Notes: generated from the sequence alone by a model not told the origin. Counted from the stretch's first letter, positions 33,727 to 44,752 are shown. The stretch: 64,000 nt of DNA from Nocardiopsis sinuspersici (GCA_008638415.1 VWVT01000011.1:165937-229936); one strand, 5' to 3'. Program-made: numbers and translations.

Positions 33727-34122
33727 TCAGCGCCACTCCAGGTAGCCCAGGAACAGCCCCGTGAACACCAGGACCGCGCCCAGACCCCCGAACAGCCCCC
33801 GTACCCAGTGCGACAGCCACGGCCCGGACACGATCCGGGCCACCGCGGGCCGGTCGGGGTCGTAGGCGACGGTCACGATCTCCCCGGCGCGGGAGGCGGT
33901 CCACCCGGTGTTCTCGTGCTCGGCGTGGACCTCCTCGCCCTCCTCGGTACGGAACTGCACGATCATGCGCGAGGCCGTGGAGGTCTCGTGGTAGCCGATC
34001 ACCCGGGCCTTGGCGCGCGCCCCGTGGCGGACCAGGCGCAGTTCGAGGCGGGTGTCGCGCGCCACCACCCAGAGGATGACCACCCCTGCCAGAAGGGGGA
34101 GCAGGGGGTACAGGTGGACCAT
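33727..34122 (-). CDS. DUF3592-like membrane protein
   Basis: This 131-residue protein has an N-terminal membrane helix (about residues 2-20), a small beta-rich middle domain and a C-terminal helix (about 105-125). The middle contains ARVIGYHETSTASRMIVQF and VTVAYDPDRPAVARI, the pattern of DUF3592 proteins. The ATG at 34122 was chosen because the longer frame upstream lacks a ribosome binding site. Function is unknown. It is divergent from the endonuclease V gene across 233 bases. Confidence 0.75.
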   Translation of the reverse strand: MVHLYPLLPLLAGVVILWVVARDTRLELRLVRHGARAKARVIGYHETSTASRMIVQFRTEEGEEVHAEHENTGWTASRAGEIVTVAYDPDRPAVARIVSGPWLSHWVRGLFGGLGAVLVFTGLFLGYLEWR

Positions 34123-34355
34123 CGTGGGGTGTCCTCTCAGACGTCCTCGGAGCTGGTTCGGTGCGGGCGGCGCCGGACGGCCTCTCGCCGACCGCGCACC
34201 GGCTGGTCGGGGACGTCCGTGTTCGATCGGTCCCATTCTGCCCGGACGGGGTCGGGCGTGCCACGCGCGGCGGGTAGGCGGGTGGAGCAGCCGCGCGGGG
34301 ACGGGGATGGGGTTGGATGGAGGGCGCGGACCACCGGACGAACGGGAGGATCAGG

Positions 34356-35150
34356 GTGTCAGAGATCTCTGAGCGGGTCGCACGGGTCCTGGACGACCCC
34401 GAGCACTGGCCCGACGACCCGAAGGAGGCCGTCGCGCTCCAGCGGCGCATGGCCGACCGGGTGCGCGAGGAACCGCTGGACGTGGACTCGGTGCGGCTGG
34501 TGGCCGGACTGGACGTCAGCTACGCCAAGGACAACACGGCGCTCTCGGCGGCGGCCGTGGTCATGGACATCCGGACGATGGAGGTGGTCGAGTCCGCCAC
34601 CATCTCCTCCGAGCCGTCCTTCCCCTACATCTCGGGGCTGTTCGGGTTCCGTGAGTCCCCGCCGGTCCTGGAGGCGCTGGGCCGGTTGAAGGTGACCCCC
34701 GACGTGTACCTGTGCGACGGCTTCGGCCTCGCGCACCCGCGCCGCTTCGGGGTCGCCTGCCACCTGGGGGTCCTGCTGGACCTGCCGGTGGTGGGGTCGG
34801 CCAAGTCGGTGCTCTACGGCAAGCACAGCGTGCCCGGGAACGAGAGGGGGTCGTGGACGCCCATGGTCGCCGGGCGCTCGGAGGTGGTCCCCGACTCCCG
34901 CGCGCTGGCCGAGCGGGGCAGCGAGGTCATCGGACGCGTGCTGCGCACCCGCGAGGGCGTCAAACCCGTCTACGTGTCCGTCGGCCACCGCGTGGACCTG
35001 GAGGGCGCGACCGAGCTCGTGCTGCGGATGTCCCCCAAGTACCGGGTGCCCGAGCCGGTACGGCACGCCGACCGGCTGTGCGGCGAGCACCGCAAGGCGG
35101 TACTCGCCGAGAAGGAGGCCCGGGAGGCGGGCCCGGCCGGGGACCGGTAG
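34356..35150 (+). CDS. nfi: Endonuclease V
   Basis: This 264-residue repair nuclease cuts the second phosphodiester 3' to deoxyinosine and other deaminated bases. The catalytic acidic residues are in VAGLDVSYA (Asp about 53), the FRESPPVLEAL Glu (about 95) and DGFGLAHPRRFG (Asp about 116). The strand-wedge region FPYISGLFGFRE is intact. The GTG at 34356 was chosen because GGGAGGATCA lies just before it; ATG 34317 would add 13 residues. It is a single gene, convergent with the GuaB1-type gene. Confidence 0.93.
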   Translation: MSEISERVARVLDDPEHWPDDPKEAVALQRRMADRVREEPLDVDSVRLVAGLDVSYAKDNTALSAAAVVMDIRTMEVVESATISSEPSFPYISGLFGFRESPPVLEALGRLKVTPDVYLCDGFGLAHPRRFGVACHLGVLLDLPVVGSAKSVLYGKHSVPGNERGSWTPMVAGRSEVVPDSRALAERGSEVIGRVLRTREGVKPVYVSVGHRVDLEGATELVLRMSPKYRVPEPVRHADRLCGEHRKAVLAEKEAREAGPAGDR

Positions 35151-35261
35151 CCGTGGCGCCCCGGGACGGGTGGTCCACACCCCCGACCCGGTCCCGACCC
35201 GGCCCCGGCCCGACCTGGCCCCGCCCCGGCCGAGCCCGCGAGGGCGCAGAGGGCACGTCCT

Positions 35262-36797
<1,536 letters not shown>

Positions 36798-36936
36798 GTC
36801 ATCGATTAGGTCGGGCGACCTCCGATCTGGCATGATGACTCGATTCCCGCCGACACAGCCCTTCTCCACGCCCTCGTCAGCGCGTCTTCGAGCGCCGGGG
36901 GCCTTCGTGTGGAAGGGGCCTTCCTGGAGAGCCCGC

Positions 36937-37875
36937 ATGCCGCGTTTCACGTTCGCGCAAGTCAAGGAAGAGACCTACAAGGCGAAGGACGCCTGGTGGA
37001 CGGTCTTCCTGGTGGATCCCCTGGCCGGTCGCCTGGTCGTCTGGACGGCGAACCGCACCGGCGTCACCCCCAACCAGCTGACGCTGGGCGCGGGGATCCT
37101 CGGTCTGTTCTCCGCGCTGTGCTTCGTCGCACCGGCCCTCGTCGCGGGCGGCGGCTGGCCCTGGCTCCTGCTGGGCGCCCTGCTGTTCCACCTCAGCTTC
37201 GTGCTGGACTGCATGGACGGCAAGATCGCCCGGCTGAAGGGCACCGGTTCGGTCTTCGGCACCTGGGTCGACTTCGTCTTCGACCGCATCCGCTTCTTCG
37301 GCTGCGTGATGGCCCTGCTGATCGGCCAGTGGGCCGTCACCGGGAACGCCGCCTACCTGGTCGTGGCGCCGGTCGTGGTCTTCTTCGACCTGCTGCGCTA
37401 CCTCAACGGCTCCCAGGTCGCCAAGACCCGTAGGGGCATGCAACAGACCCTCGCCGAGCTGACCGGCGACACCGACCGGTTGGCCGGCATGGGCGACGCC
37501 GACCCCGAGGACGACGAGATGGGGGAGGCCCCCGACCGCCCGGACGCCCCGGCTCCGACCGGCTTCTACCCGCGTGTGCGCGACATGCTCCTGCGGCACC
37601 GGGTGCGCCCGCACCTGTTCAGCGGCATCGAGTTCGAGATGTTCCTGTGCGTGGTGGCGCCGGTGACCGTGCTGGTCGCCTTCGTCACGCCGCTGAACAG
37701 CCTGATCATCCCGGTCGCGGTGTTCTCCGTCCTGGCGCTGGCCTTCTTCGAGTGCGTCCTGGTGCTGCGGCTGTGGAAGGAGACGCGTCGCTTCGAGAAG
37801 CGCCGCCGCGAGCTGCTCGCCTCGGGGGCCGTTCCCGGCGCGGTCCCCGGAGCGGACGCGTCCGGCGGAAGCTGA
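36937..37875 (+). CDS. CDP-alcohol phosphatidyltransferase family protein
   Basis: This 312-residue membrane enzyme has the CDP-alcohol phosphotransferase signature DGx2ARx8Gx3Dx3D, read as DGKIARLKGTGSVFGTWVDF (about residues 94-113) plus the following Asp. About six helices are present, with an acidic loop (about 185-205) between them. Such enzymes exchange CMP of a CDP-activated lipid or sugar for an alcohol, for example in phospholipid synthesis. It is longer than PgsA and has extra C-terminal sequence, so the substrate is open. The ATG at 36937 with GGAGAG was chosen over an upstream in-frame start in the promoter region. Confidence 0.88.
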   Translation: MPRFTFAQVKEETYKAKDAWWTVFLVDPLAGRLVVWTANRTGVTPNQLTLGAGILGLFSALCFVAPALVAGGGWPWLLLGALLFHLSFVLDCMDGKIARLKGTGSVFGTWVDFVFDRIRFFGCVMALLIGQWAVTGNAAYLVVAPVVVFFDLLRYLNGSQVAKTRRGMQQTLAELTGDTDRLAGMGDADPEDDEMGEAPDRPDAPAPTGFYPRVRDMLLRHRVRPHLFSGIEFEMFLCVVAPVTVLVAFVTPLNSLIIPVAVFSVLALAFFECVLVLRLWKETRRFEKRRRELLASGAVPGAVPGADASGGS

Positions 37876-37893
37876 TCCCGCCGGCCACGGACC

Positions 37894-37953
37894 GGGCGGG
37901 AAGCGGTGAGGGGCGGTGCGCTTCGGCGCACCGCCCCTCACCGCTTCCCGCCC
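37894..37953. terminator. Very long perfect hairpin between convergent genes
   Basis: A 28-bp perfect stem (37894-37921 with 37926-37953) closes on a TTCG tetraloop. It lies between the rightward phosphatidyltransferase gene and the leftward acyltransferase gene and should terminate both directions. Confidence 0.9.
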
Positions 37954-37992
37954 TCCTGCGTGTCGTCGGGGAGCAGGGGTCCGGGGACCGGA

Positions 37993-39159
37993 TCAGACTC
38001 CGGCCCTCTCCCTCTCACCGCTTCCGGTGCCGGAGCGCCCGCCGCCGGGGGCACCCCCGGCCTCCTTGGCCTCGCGCAGCACGGAGTCCTCCCGGAGGAA
38101 CCACGTCAACTGCGGTTCCACCGCCCACCGCATGCTCGCGCGCACCCACGGGGTGCACAGCAGCAGCGTCAGGCCCATGCCGAAGGCGAGCATGACGACC
38201 ATCTCCGTCGCTCCGGACATGAGGCCGTACCACGGAGAGGCCTGGAGCAGGACGATGACCGCCGAGTGGCCCAGGTACACGTACAGGGTGTAGGCGCCCA
38301 GCGCCGTGAACCACGTTCGCTGCTTCGGGACCAGCGCGAGCACGGCGAAGGTCATCACCAGGGCGAGGACCATGAAGGCCACCCGCACGCCCAGGCTGGG
38401 CAGGAGCGGGTCGATGTCCCGGTCGGTGAGGCTGCTCTCCCAGAAGAGCCAGGACCGGCTCATGTTGCCGGAGATGGGCACGGCCAGCATCGCCGTCACA
38501 CCCAGGACCAGCACGGACGCGATCCGCACCCACAGCCTGTCCAGGTGGGCGAAGTGCTCGCGCCGCAGGGTCAGGCCCAGGACGAAGAACGGCAGGAAGC
38601 TGAGGACGCGTCCCAGCGAGAGCGTGTCGCCGAGTGCGGCCGTGGAGGCGAACACCGAGATGGCGACCGCGATGAGCACGGGCCAGCGCAGCCGCTGCCA
38701 GATCGGCACGCTCAGGCGCCACAGGAAGAGGGCGACCAGGAACCACAGGGCGTAGGTCGGCTGGAGCAGCGACAGGGACTCGGGCGGCCCGCCGCGATCG
38801 ACGGTGTGGACGGCCTGGTGGATCGTCCAGAAGATCAGGTAGGGCACCGCGAGCGTCAGGACCAGCTTCTCCACACGCTTCGGCGAGGCGTCGAAGGACC
38901 GTGAGAGGTAGCCGCTGATCAGGATGAACGCGGGCATGTGGAAGAAGTAGATCCAGTAGTAGAGGGTACGGGCGGGCCCGTATTCGTCCAGTGGACCGAT
39001 CGAGTGGCCGATGACGACCAACGCGATCAGGACGAACTTGGCGTTGTCCAGGCGGGCGTCACGGCCGGGGGGCCGGGACGCCGTACCCGTCTTCTTGTCC
39101 GTGGTCGGGACGGTCGCGCCCTGTCCTGGCTCCGGACTCCGGTCTGCCGGACTGGTCAT
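37993..39159 (-). CDS. Acyltransferase family 3 membrane protein
   Basis: This 388-residue membrane protein has about ten helices. The N-terminal region LDNAKFVLIALVVIGHSIGP contains the family's His, and FFHMPAFILISGYLSRSF follows, as in acyltransferase-3/fucose-4-O-acetylase-like proteins. It is unlike the OafA-type gene at 19771-21087 in detail. The ATG at 39159 was chosen because the longer frame upstream (to 39282) is Arg/Pro-rich and lacks a ribosome binding site. The acceptor is unknown; a surface sugar or lipid is likely. Confidence 0.85.
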   Translation of the reverse strand: MTSPADRSPEPGQGATVPTTDKKTGTASRPPGRDARLDNAKFVLIALVVIGHSIGPLDEYGPARTLYYWIYFFHMPAFILISGYLSRSFDASPKRVEKLVLTLAVPYLIFWTIHQAVHTVDRGGPPESLSLLQPTYALWFLVALFLWRLSVPIWQRLRWPVLIAVAISVFASTAALGDTLSLGRVLSFLPFFVLGLTLRREHFAHLDRLWVRIASVLVLGVTAMLAVPISGNMSRSWLFWESSLTDRDIDPLLPSLGVRVAFMVLALVMTFAVLALVPKQRTWFTALGAYTLYVYLGHSAVIVLLQASPWYGLMSGATEMVVMLAFGMGLTLLLCTPWVRASMRWAVEPQLTWFLREDSVLREAKEAGGAPGGGRSGTGSGERERAGV

Positions 39160-39613
39160 GGGTGAGGCCACGAGTGGACTCCGAGGTCTTCGGCTTCTGG
39201 GGCGTGTGCGTATTCTCCCTGGCCGTGTGCGCTGGTCAGGGGCACGTACGGGGTGGTGCCGCGTGGCGCGCGAGGGGGACACCGCGAGTTCGGACGAGTG
39301 AACATGTGCTGCGTTACCTTACTGTGATGTAGCAAGGGATGCCAGCGGTTCCTCCGTGCTTGGTGGAAAGTCGCCGAACTTTCGCCTCGCTCGGCGCGAA
39401 GCCGGGGCGTGCGAGGCACGTGTGATGTGAGCGGTTCGGCGGGGGATTGCTTTCCGTGCTCAGACCTTAACCTACGCGTGACACTGTGGCGCACCGTGGG
39501 TGAACGTGCCAGTGTGTGCCCGCGGGAGAGGCGCAGATAGGCTGTGCCGTCAGACGGGTGCCCGCTGGGGCAGCTCCGACCCGGCCGAGATACGGAAGAA
39601 GGCGGTGGAAGCC
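39160..39613. other. Divergent intergenic region
   Basis: These 454 bases separate the acyltransferase and the M20 peptidase genes. An AT-richer part at about 39300-39350 contains GTTACCTTACTGTGATGTAG and may hold the promoters. No operator or RNA element is recognised. The right end may be coding if the M20 gene starts earlier, at 39500. Confidence 0.4.
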
Positions 39614-41464
39614 GTGCCGCACGCGGTGGACCCCGACCGTGCCGCCCAGCACGGGAACGTGGTCATGCGACTCCTGGACGAACTCTTCCCGCTCGTGGAG
39701 GGGTTCTACGTCGACCTGCACAAGAACCCCGAGCTCTCCCACGCCGAGCACCGCACCGCCAGCGGTGTGGCCGAGTGGCTCACCCGGACCGGTTACGAGG
39801 TCCACAAGGGCGTGGGCGGCACCGGGGTGGTCGGCGTCCTGCGCAACGGCCCCGGCCCCACGGTGATGCTGCGCGCCGACATGGACGCGCTCCCCCTCCA
39901 GGAGAAGACCGGGCTGCCCTACGCCAGCACCACCCGTGCCGTCGACGACGGCGTTGAGGTCCCCGTCATGCACGCGTGCGGACACGACGCCCACACCGCC
40001 TGCCTGGTGGGGGCGGCCGACCTGCTCTCGGAGACGCGCGACGAGTGGTCCGGGACCGTGATGATCGTCGCCCAGCCGGGGGAGGAGACCCTCGACGGCG
40101 CGCAGGCCATGCTGGCGGACGGGCTGTTCGACCGGTTCGGCCGCCCCGACGTCATCCTCGGCCAGCACCTGGGCCCCCAGCCCGCCGGACTGATCTCCCA
40201 CCGCGCCGGGGTCATCCTGGGCGCCGCCAGCTCCTACCGCGTACGCGTGTACGGCGAGGGCGGCCACGCCTCCCAGCCGAACACGACCGTGGACCCCGTG
40301 CTCATCGCCGCGAACATCGTCACCCGCCTGCAGGGCGTGGTCTCCCGCGAGATCAGCCCGAGCGAGATGGCGGTGCTCACCGTCGGCAGGATCCAGGCCG
40401 GGACGAAGGCCAACATCATCCCCGACGAGGCGTACCTGGAGATCAACACCCGGGCCCTGAACGACAACGTCTCCGCACAGCTGGAGGCCGCCATCGAACG
40501 GGTCGTGCGCGCCGAGGCGGCCGCCTCCGGAGCCACCCGCGAGCCCGACGTCGAGCGCTTCCAGAGTGCCGGGGTCACCTTCAACGACGCCCAGAGCACC
40601 GCCGACGTGGCCGCCGCGCACCACGCCTACTTCGGCGACGACTACGTCATCCACCTGCCCGATCCCTCCCCGGCGACCGAGGACTTCAGCTACTTCGGGC
40701 TGCCCGACGACCCGCAGCCCATCCCGTACGTGCTCTGGTTCGTGGGCGCCACCCCGCACGACGTGTGGGAGGCCGCGCCCGGCGACACCCCGTACGAGAA
40801 GATGGGCAACGTCCCCAGCAACCACTCGCCGTTCTTCGCGCCCGCCCGCGAGCCCACCCTGCGCGCCGGGCTCGCCGCGATCACCGTCGCCGCGCTGTCC
40901 TACCTGGGCCACCAGGACGACGGTGCGCCCGAGGCCCTCGGGGCCCCCGCGGGCACGGCCTTCCCCGGCCCGGCGCCCGAGGCCCCCGCGTACCCGTACG
41001 CGTCCACGGGCGACCCGGTCGAACCGCCGAGCGGCGCCCCGTTCGGCGCGTCCGCGCCGCAGGGCGACCCGTTCGCCGATCCGCTCTCGGACCCGCTCGG
41101 CCCGCCGCCGTCCGGCTCACCGGTGACCGGCCCGTCGGTTCCCCACCACGAGCCCAACGACGCCTACGACAGCGCCTACCTGTCGTCCTCCTGGCCCGCC
41201 CCGGAGGAGGACGGGGCCAGGTCCACCCACGACGCCGGCACGGACGCGGTGACGGGATCCCGGGACGAGGAGCTCCGCGGGGAGTGGGGCGACGACAAGG
41301 TCGAGGAGTCCACGCTGTCCGCCGACATGGCCGCGCTGCTGGACGAGGACGACCTCCCGCAGGGGCAGCGCCCGCCGCAGGGTCCGCCGTCCGGTCCGTC
41401 CTACGGCGGTCCGCCGCCCTCCGGGTCCGACGACGACCGGCCCGACTCCGACCGCCGCATCTGA
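39614..41464 (+). CDS. M20 family metallopeptidase/amidohydrolase with long disordered tail
   Basis: This protein of about 616 residues has an M20 amidohydrolase core (residues 1 to about 430). Visible metal-site motifs are MLRADMDALPL (about 83), MHACGHDAHT (about 117) and AQPGEETLDGA (about 155), and the dimerisation domain follows from GGHASQPNTTVDP. Family members hydrolyse N-acyl amino acids or peptides. The last 185 residues are Pro/Gly/Asp-rich and appear disordered; this tail is unusual for the family. The GTG at 39614 is preceded by GGTGGAAGCC; GTG 39500 is a longer alternative. The M48 gene follows after 6 bases. Confidence 0.88.
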   Translation: MPHAVDPDRAAQHGNVVMRLLDELFPLVEGFYVDLHKNPELSHAEHRTASGVAEWLTRTGYEVHKGVGGTGVVGVLRNGPGPTVMLRADMDALPLQEKTGLPYASTTRAVDDGVEVPVMHACGHDAHTACLVGAADLLSETRDEWSGTVMIVAQPGEETLDGAQAMLADGLFDRFGRPDVILGQHLGPQPAGLISHRAGVILGAASSYRVRVYGEGGHASQPNTTVDPVLIAANIVTRLQGVVSREISPSEMAVLTVGRIQAGTKANIIPDEAYLEINTRALNDNVSAQLEAAIERVVRAEAAASGATREPDVERFQSAGVTFNDAQSTADVAAAHHAYFGDDYVIHLPDPSPATEDFSYFGLPDDPQPIPYVLWFVGATPHDVWEAAPGDTPYEKMGNVPSNHSPFFAPAREPTLRAGLAAITVAALSYLGHQDDGAPEALGAPAGTAFPGPAPEAPAYPYASTGDPVEPPSGAPFGASAPQGDPFADPLSDPLGPPPSGSPVTGPSVPHHEPNDAYDSAYLSSSWPAPEEDGARSTHDAGTDAVTGSRDEELRGEWGDDKVEESTLSADMAALLDEDDLPQGQRPPQGPPSGPSYGGPPPSGSDDDRPDSDRRI

Positions 41465-41470
41465 CCGCGG

Positions 41471-42274
41471 ATGGGGGTCGCCTCCTGGCGGTGGGGTGAC
41501 CGCCGCCTGCGCGGGTCGCTGCGCCATCCCCGGGAGATCCCCCTCCTCGTCATGTGCGTGGGGGTGACCCTGTTCACCGTGGCGGGCGCGCTCAGCCGCG
41601 CCTACTCCGGTGACCCGAACGAGCCGCTGCTGCTGCTCAGCATCCCCGTGCTCGTGTACTTCGTGCGAGGGCAGCTGTACGCGCGCCAGCGCGTCAACGG
41701 GGTGCGCATCACCGCGGAGCAGTTCCCCGAGGCGCACCGGATGGTGGCCGAGGCCGCCGCGGCGTTCAACATGCGCCACGTGCCCGAGGCCTACATCGTG
41801 CTGGGCAACGGCGTGCTCAACGCGTTCGCCTCGGGGCACGGGTTCCGCCGCTACGTGACCGTCAACAGCGACTTGTTCGAGGTGGGCGGGCGCCTGGCCG
41901 ACCCCGACGCGCTGCGGTTCGTGATCGGCCACGAGGTCGGGCACATCGCCGCCGGGCACACGTCGTTCTGGCGGCAGTTCGGCATCTCGGTGGCGAACGT
42001 GATCCCCGGTGTGGGCACCACCCTGAGCCGGGCGCAGGAGTACACGGCCGACAACCACGCCCACGCGTTCTGTCCCGAGGGCGTGCAGGGCCTCCGGGTG
42101 CTCGCGGCGGGCAAGTACCTGTACCAGGACGTGGACTTCGACGACATCGCCGCGCGCGCCCACACCGACACCGACTTCTTCGTGCTGCTGGTCAACCTCC
42201 TGTCCAGCCATCCGGTGAACACGTTCCGGTTCGCCGCCCTCGCCGACCGCGGCAGGCCGGGCCGCGTTCTGTAG
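41471..42274 (+). CDS. M48 family zinc metallopeptidase (HtpX-like)
   Basis: This 267-residue membrane protease has two N-terminal hydrophobic segments (about 23-43 and 52-66). The zinc motif is HEVGH at about residue 154 (VIGHEVGHIAAGH), with the third-ligand region QEYTADNHA about 50 residues later. Family members degrade misfolded membrane proteins. It starts 6 bases after the M20 gene, so it is probably co-transcribed. The C-terminus has the usual SSHPVNTFRFAAL segment. Confidence 0.9.
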   Translation: MGVASWRWGDRRLRGSLRHPREIPLLVMCVGVTLFTVAGALSRAYSGDPNEPLLLLSIPVLVYFVRGQLYARQRVNGVRITAEQFPEAHRMVAEAAAAFNMRHVPEAYIVLGNGVLNAFASGHGFRRYVTVNSDLFEVGGRLADPDALRFVIGHEVGHIAAGHTSFWRQFGISVANVIPGVGTTLSRAQEYTADNHAHAFCPEGVQGLRVLAAGKYLYQDVDFDDIAARAHTDTDFFVLLVNLLSSHPVNTFRFAALADRGRPGRVL

Positions 42275-42293
42275 CCGCGCCCTCCGCTGGGCG

Positions 42294-42422
42294 GTGTTTC
42301 CTTGAGGCTCCGCCGCGCTTCGCCTCGTGCCCGGACGCCGCGGGTACGGGACCTCCGGCGGCCCCGTCGGCGCCCCCGCCGCCCCCAGCGGCGCAGGACC
42401 GAGTCCACCGAACGGAACCTAG
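42294..42422. repeat. Dispersed repeat, copy B
   Basis: This is the second copy of the element at 19608-19774, again between two convergent genes. It ends in CTAG, which includes the stop codon of the leftward EF-G2-like gene. It shares CCTCGTGCCCGGACGCCG and CCCCGTCGGCGCCC with copy A and lacks the copy A insertion. Confidence 0.6.
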
Positions 42423-44575
42423 CCCTGGGGGACGGGCAGTCTGTCGGCGACCTGCCGGGGCAGCGGCTCGTGGCGCAGGTAGTCGCGGGTGAACACCCCC
42501 GTGCCGTGCGAGACCGACCGCAGTTCCACCGCGTACCGGGTGATCTCCAGTTCCGGTACCTCCGCGCGCACCACCGCACGGCCGCCGTCGGCCGTCTCGG
42601 TCCCCACCACCCGGCCGCGTCGGGCCGACAGGTCGCTCATCACCGCGCCCAGGTAGGCGTCGTCCACCTCCACGCACACCTCGTCCACCGGCTCCAGCAC
42701 CGCCAGCCTTCCGGCCTCCGCCGCGTCCTTCAGAGCCAGGCGGCCCGCCTTCTGGAAGGCCATGTCCGAGGAGTCCACCGAGTGCGCCTTGCCGTCGTAG
42801 AGCGTCACCCGGATGTCCACCAGCGGGTGGCCGGAGTGCACGCCGTCCGCCATCTGGGCGCGCACGCCCTTCTCCACCGACGGGACGAACTGGCGGGGCA
42901 CGACCCCTCCCGTGATCTCGTCGACGAACTCCAGGCCCGCGCCCGGCTCCAGGGGCTCCACCCGGATCCGGCAGACGCCGAACTCGCCGTGTCCGCCGCT
43001 CTGCTTGACGTTGCGCCCCGTGCCCTGCGCCGGGACCGCGAAGGTCTCCCGCAGCGGCACGCGCACCTGGCCGGTCTCCACCCGTACCCCGTGGCGGTGC
43101 TCCAACCGGTCCAGCGCGGCGTCCAGGTGCGCCTCACCCAGGCTCCACAGCACCATCTGGTGGGTCTCGGGGTTCACCTCCACCCGCAGCGACGGGTCCT
43201 CCGCCACCAGCCGGGCCACCGCCCGCGACAGCCGGTCCTCGTCCCCGGGGGACGCGGCGGCCAGCGACACCGGCAGCAGCGGCTGCGGGAAGCGCCACGG
43301 CACCACCCGCAGCGGCCGGTCGGGATCGGAGAGGGTGTCGCCGGTGCGGGCGTCGGGCAGCTTCGCCACCAGGCACAGGTCACCGGCGACCACCCGGTCC
43401 ACCGGGCGGTTCTCCCGGCCCAGCGGCACGGACAGCGGGCCCACGCGCTCGTCGTTGCCGGTGCGGTCCAGTTCGTCCGATCCGGCCAGCCCGCAGGGCA
43501 CGCCGTGTCCGTGCAGGTGGACGCGGGTGTCGGGGCGCAGCGTCCCGGAGAAGACGCGTACCAGGCTCACCCGGCCCACGTACGGGTCGCTGGCGGTGCT
43601 GAGGACCTCCGCCACGAGCGGGCCGTCCGGGTCGCACGACATGCCCCGCACCGGTTTCCCGTCGGGTGCGACCACCGGCGGGAACGGGCCGCGGGTCGGA
43701 TCCGGGCACGACAGCGGCAGCTCGCGCAGCAGTTCGCGCACGCCCACGCCCCGGACGGGGCTGGTGGCCAGGACCGGGTGGAAGCCGCCCGCCGCCACGG
43801 CCAGTTTCAGGTCGGCGATGAGCAGGTCGGGGTCGAGTTCGCCGCCCTCCATGTAGCGCTCCATGAGGGCCTCGTCCTCGCTCTCGGTGATGACCTCCTC
43901 GATGAGGGTCTCCCGGAGCGGGCCCGCCGTCTCGCACAGCCAGTCCGGCGCGGAACGCGGATCGGGGGCGCCGTCCCCGTCGGAGTAGTCGTAGTAGCGC
44001 TCGGAGACCAGCCCCCACACGCCGACCACGCGGCGGCCGTCCCCCGTGCCCTCCACCGCGGGGACGTAGGCGGGATGGACGCCCGGGCCGAACGCTTCCT
44101 GGCACTGGGCGACGACCTCGTCGTAGTCCGCGCGCGGGTGGTCGATCCTGGTGACGGCGACCGCCCGGGGCATGCCCACGGCGGCGCACTCCTCCCACAG
44201 CACGCGGGTGCGGCCGTCCACGCCGTCCAGGGCGGAGACGACGAACAGCGCGGCGTCGGCGCCGCGCAGCCCGGCGCGCATCGCCCCGATGAAGTCGGCG
44301 TATCCGGGGGTGTCCAGCAGGTTGACCTTCACGTCGCCGACCATGACCGGGTTGACGGTGAGGTGGACCGAGCGCCTCTGCCGGATCTCGACCTCGTCGT
44401 GGTCGCTGACGGTCGTGCCCTCCTCCACGCTGCCGGGGCGTCCGATCTCCCCGGCGGCCAGGAGCAGTGCCTCGACCAGGCTCGTCTTCCCGGCGCCGGA
44501 CGGACCGACCAGCGCGATGTTGCGGATGTTCTGGGGCCTGTCGGCCCCCGGTACGCCTGCGGCTCGGTCTGCCAT
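42419..44575 (-). CDS. EF-G-like GTPase (EF-G2 type)
   Basis: This 718-residue translational-GTPase relative matches the actinobacterial EF-G2 group. G1 is GPSGAGKTSL (about residue 24), G3 is DTPGYADF (about 87), and at G4 the canonical NKxD is replaced by TRID. Domains II to V follow (for example SGGHGEFGVCRIRVEPL and EVCVEVDDAYLGAVMSDL). In mycobacteria EF-G2 hydrolyses little GTP with ribosomes and its role is unclear. The ATG at 44575 gives an N-terminus MADRAAG like that group; an upstream ATG (44614) would add 13 residues. The stop codon lies inside repeat copy B. Confidence 0.9.
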   Translation of the reverse strand: MADRAAGVPGADRPQNIRNIALVGPSGAGKTSLVEALLLAAGEIGRPGSVEEGTTVSDHDEVEIRQRRSVHLTVNPVMVGDVKVNLLDTPGYADFIGAMRAGLRGADAALFVVSALDGVDGRTRVLWEECAAVGMPRAVAVTRIDHPRADYDEVVAQCQEAFGPGVHPAYVPAVEGTGDGRRVVGVWGLVSERYYDYSDGDGAPDPRSAPDWLCETAGPLRETLIEEVITESEDEALMERYMEGGELDPDLLIADLKLAVAAGGFHPVLATSPVRGVGVRELLRELPLSCPDPTRGPFPPVVAPDGKPVRGMSCDPDGPLVAEVLSTASDPYVGRVSLVRVFSGTLRPDTRVHLHGHGVPCGLAGSDELDRTGNDERVGPLSVPLGRENRPVDRVVAGDLCLVAKLPDARTGDTLSDPDRPLRVVPWRFPQPLLPVSLAAASPGDEDRLSRAVARLVAEDPSLRVEVNPETHQMVLWSLGEAHLDAALDRLEHRHGVRVETGQVRVPLRETFAVPAQGTGRNVKQSGGHGEFGVCRIRVEPLEPGAGLEFVDEITGGVVPRQFVPSVEKGVRAQMADGVHSGHPLVDIRVTLYDGKAHSVDSSDMAFQKAGRLALKDAAEAGRLAVLEPVDEVCVEVDDAYLGAVMSDLSARRGRVVGTETADGGRAVVRAEVPELEITRYAVELRSVSHGTGVFTRDYLRHEPLPRQVADRLPVPQG

Positions 44576-44740
44576 CCCTGCTACCCAGCCCTTCGGGGTC
44601 CGAGCGGTGGTCACGCGGGCCGGGCGTCACCGCCCGTGTTGTGACCTGTGACACTTCTACGGTCACCCTTCGCGGGCCGTACGGCAAGGGGTGGCCGGTG
44701 CTGAGATCCGGCATGTGCACTATGACTCGTTTCGGACCTC

Positions 44741-44752
44741 TACTATTGCCCC
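44741..44752 (+). promoter_or_regulatory. Probable -10 box of a leaderless gene
   Basis: TACTAT (44741-44746) ends 6 bases before the GTG at 44753. This spacing puts the transcription start at the start codon, and there is no ribosome binding site, so the CPBP mRNA is probably leaderless. Confidence 0.5.
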
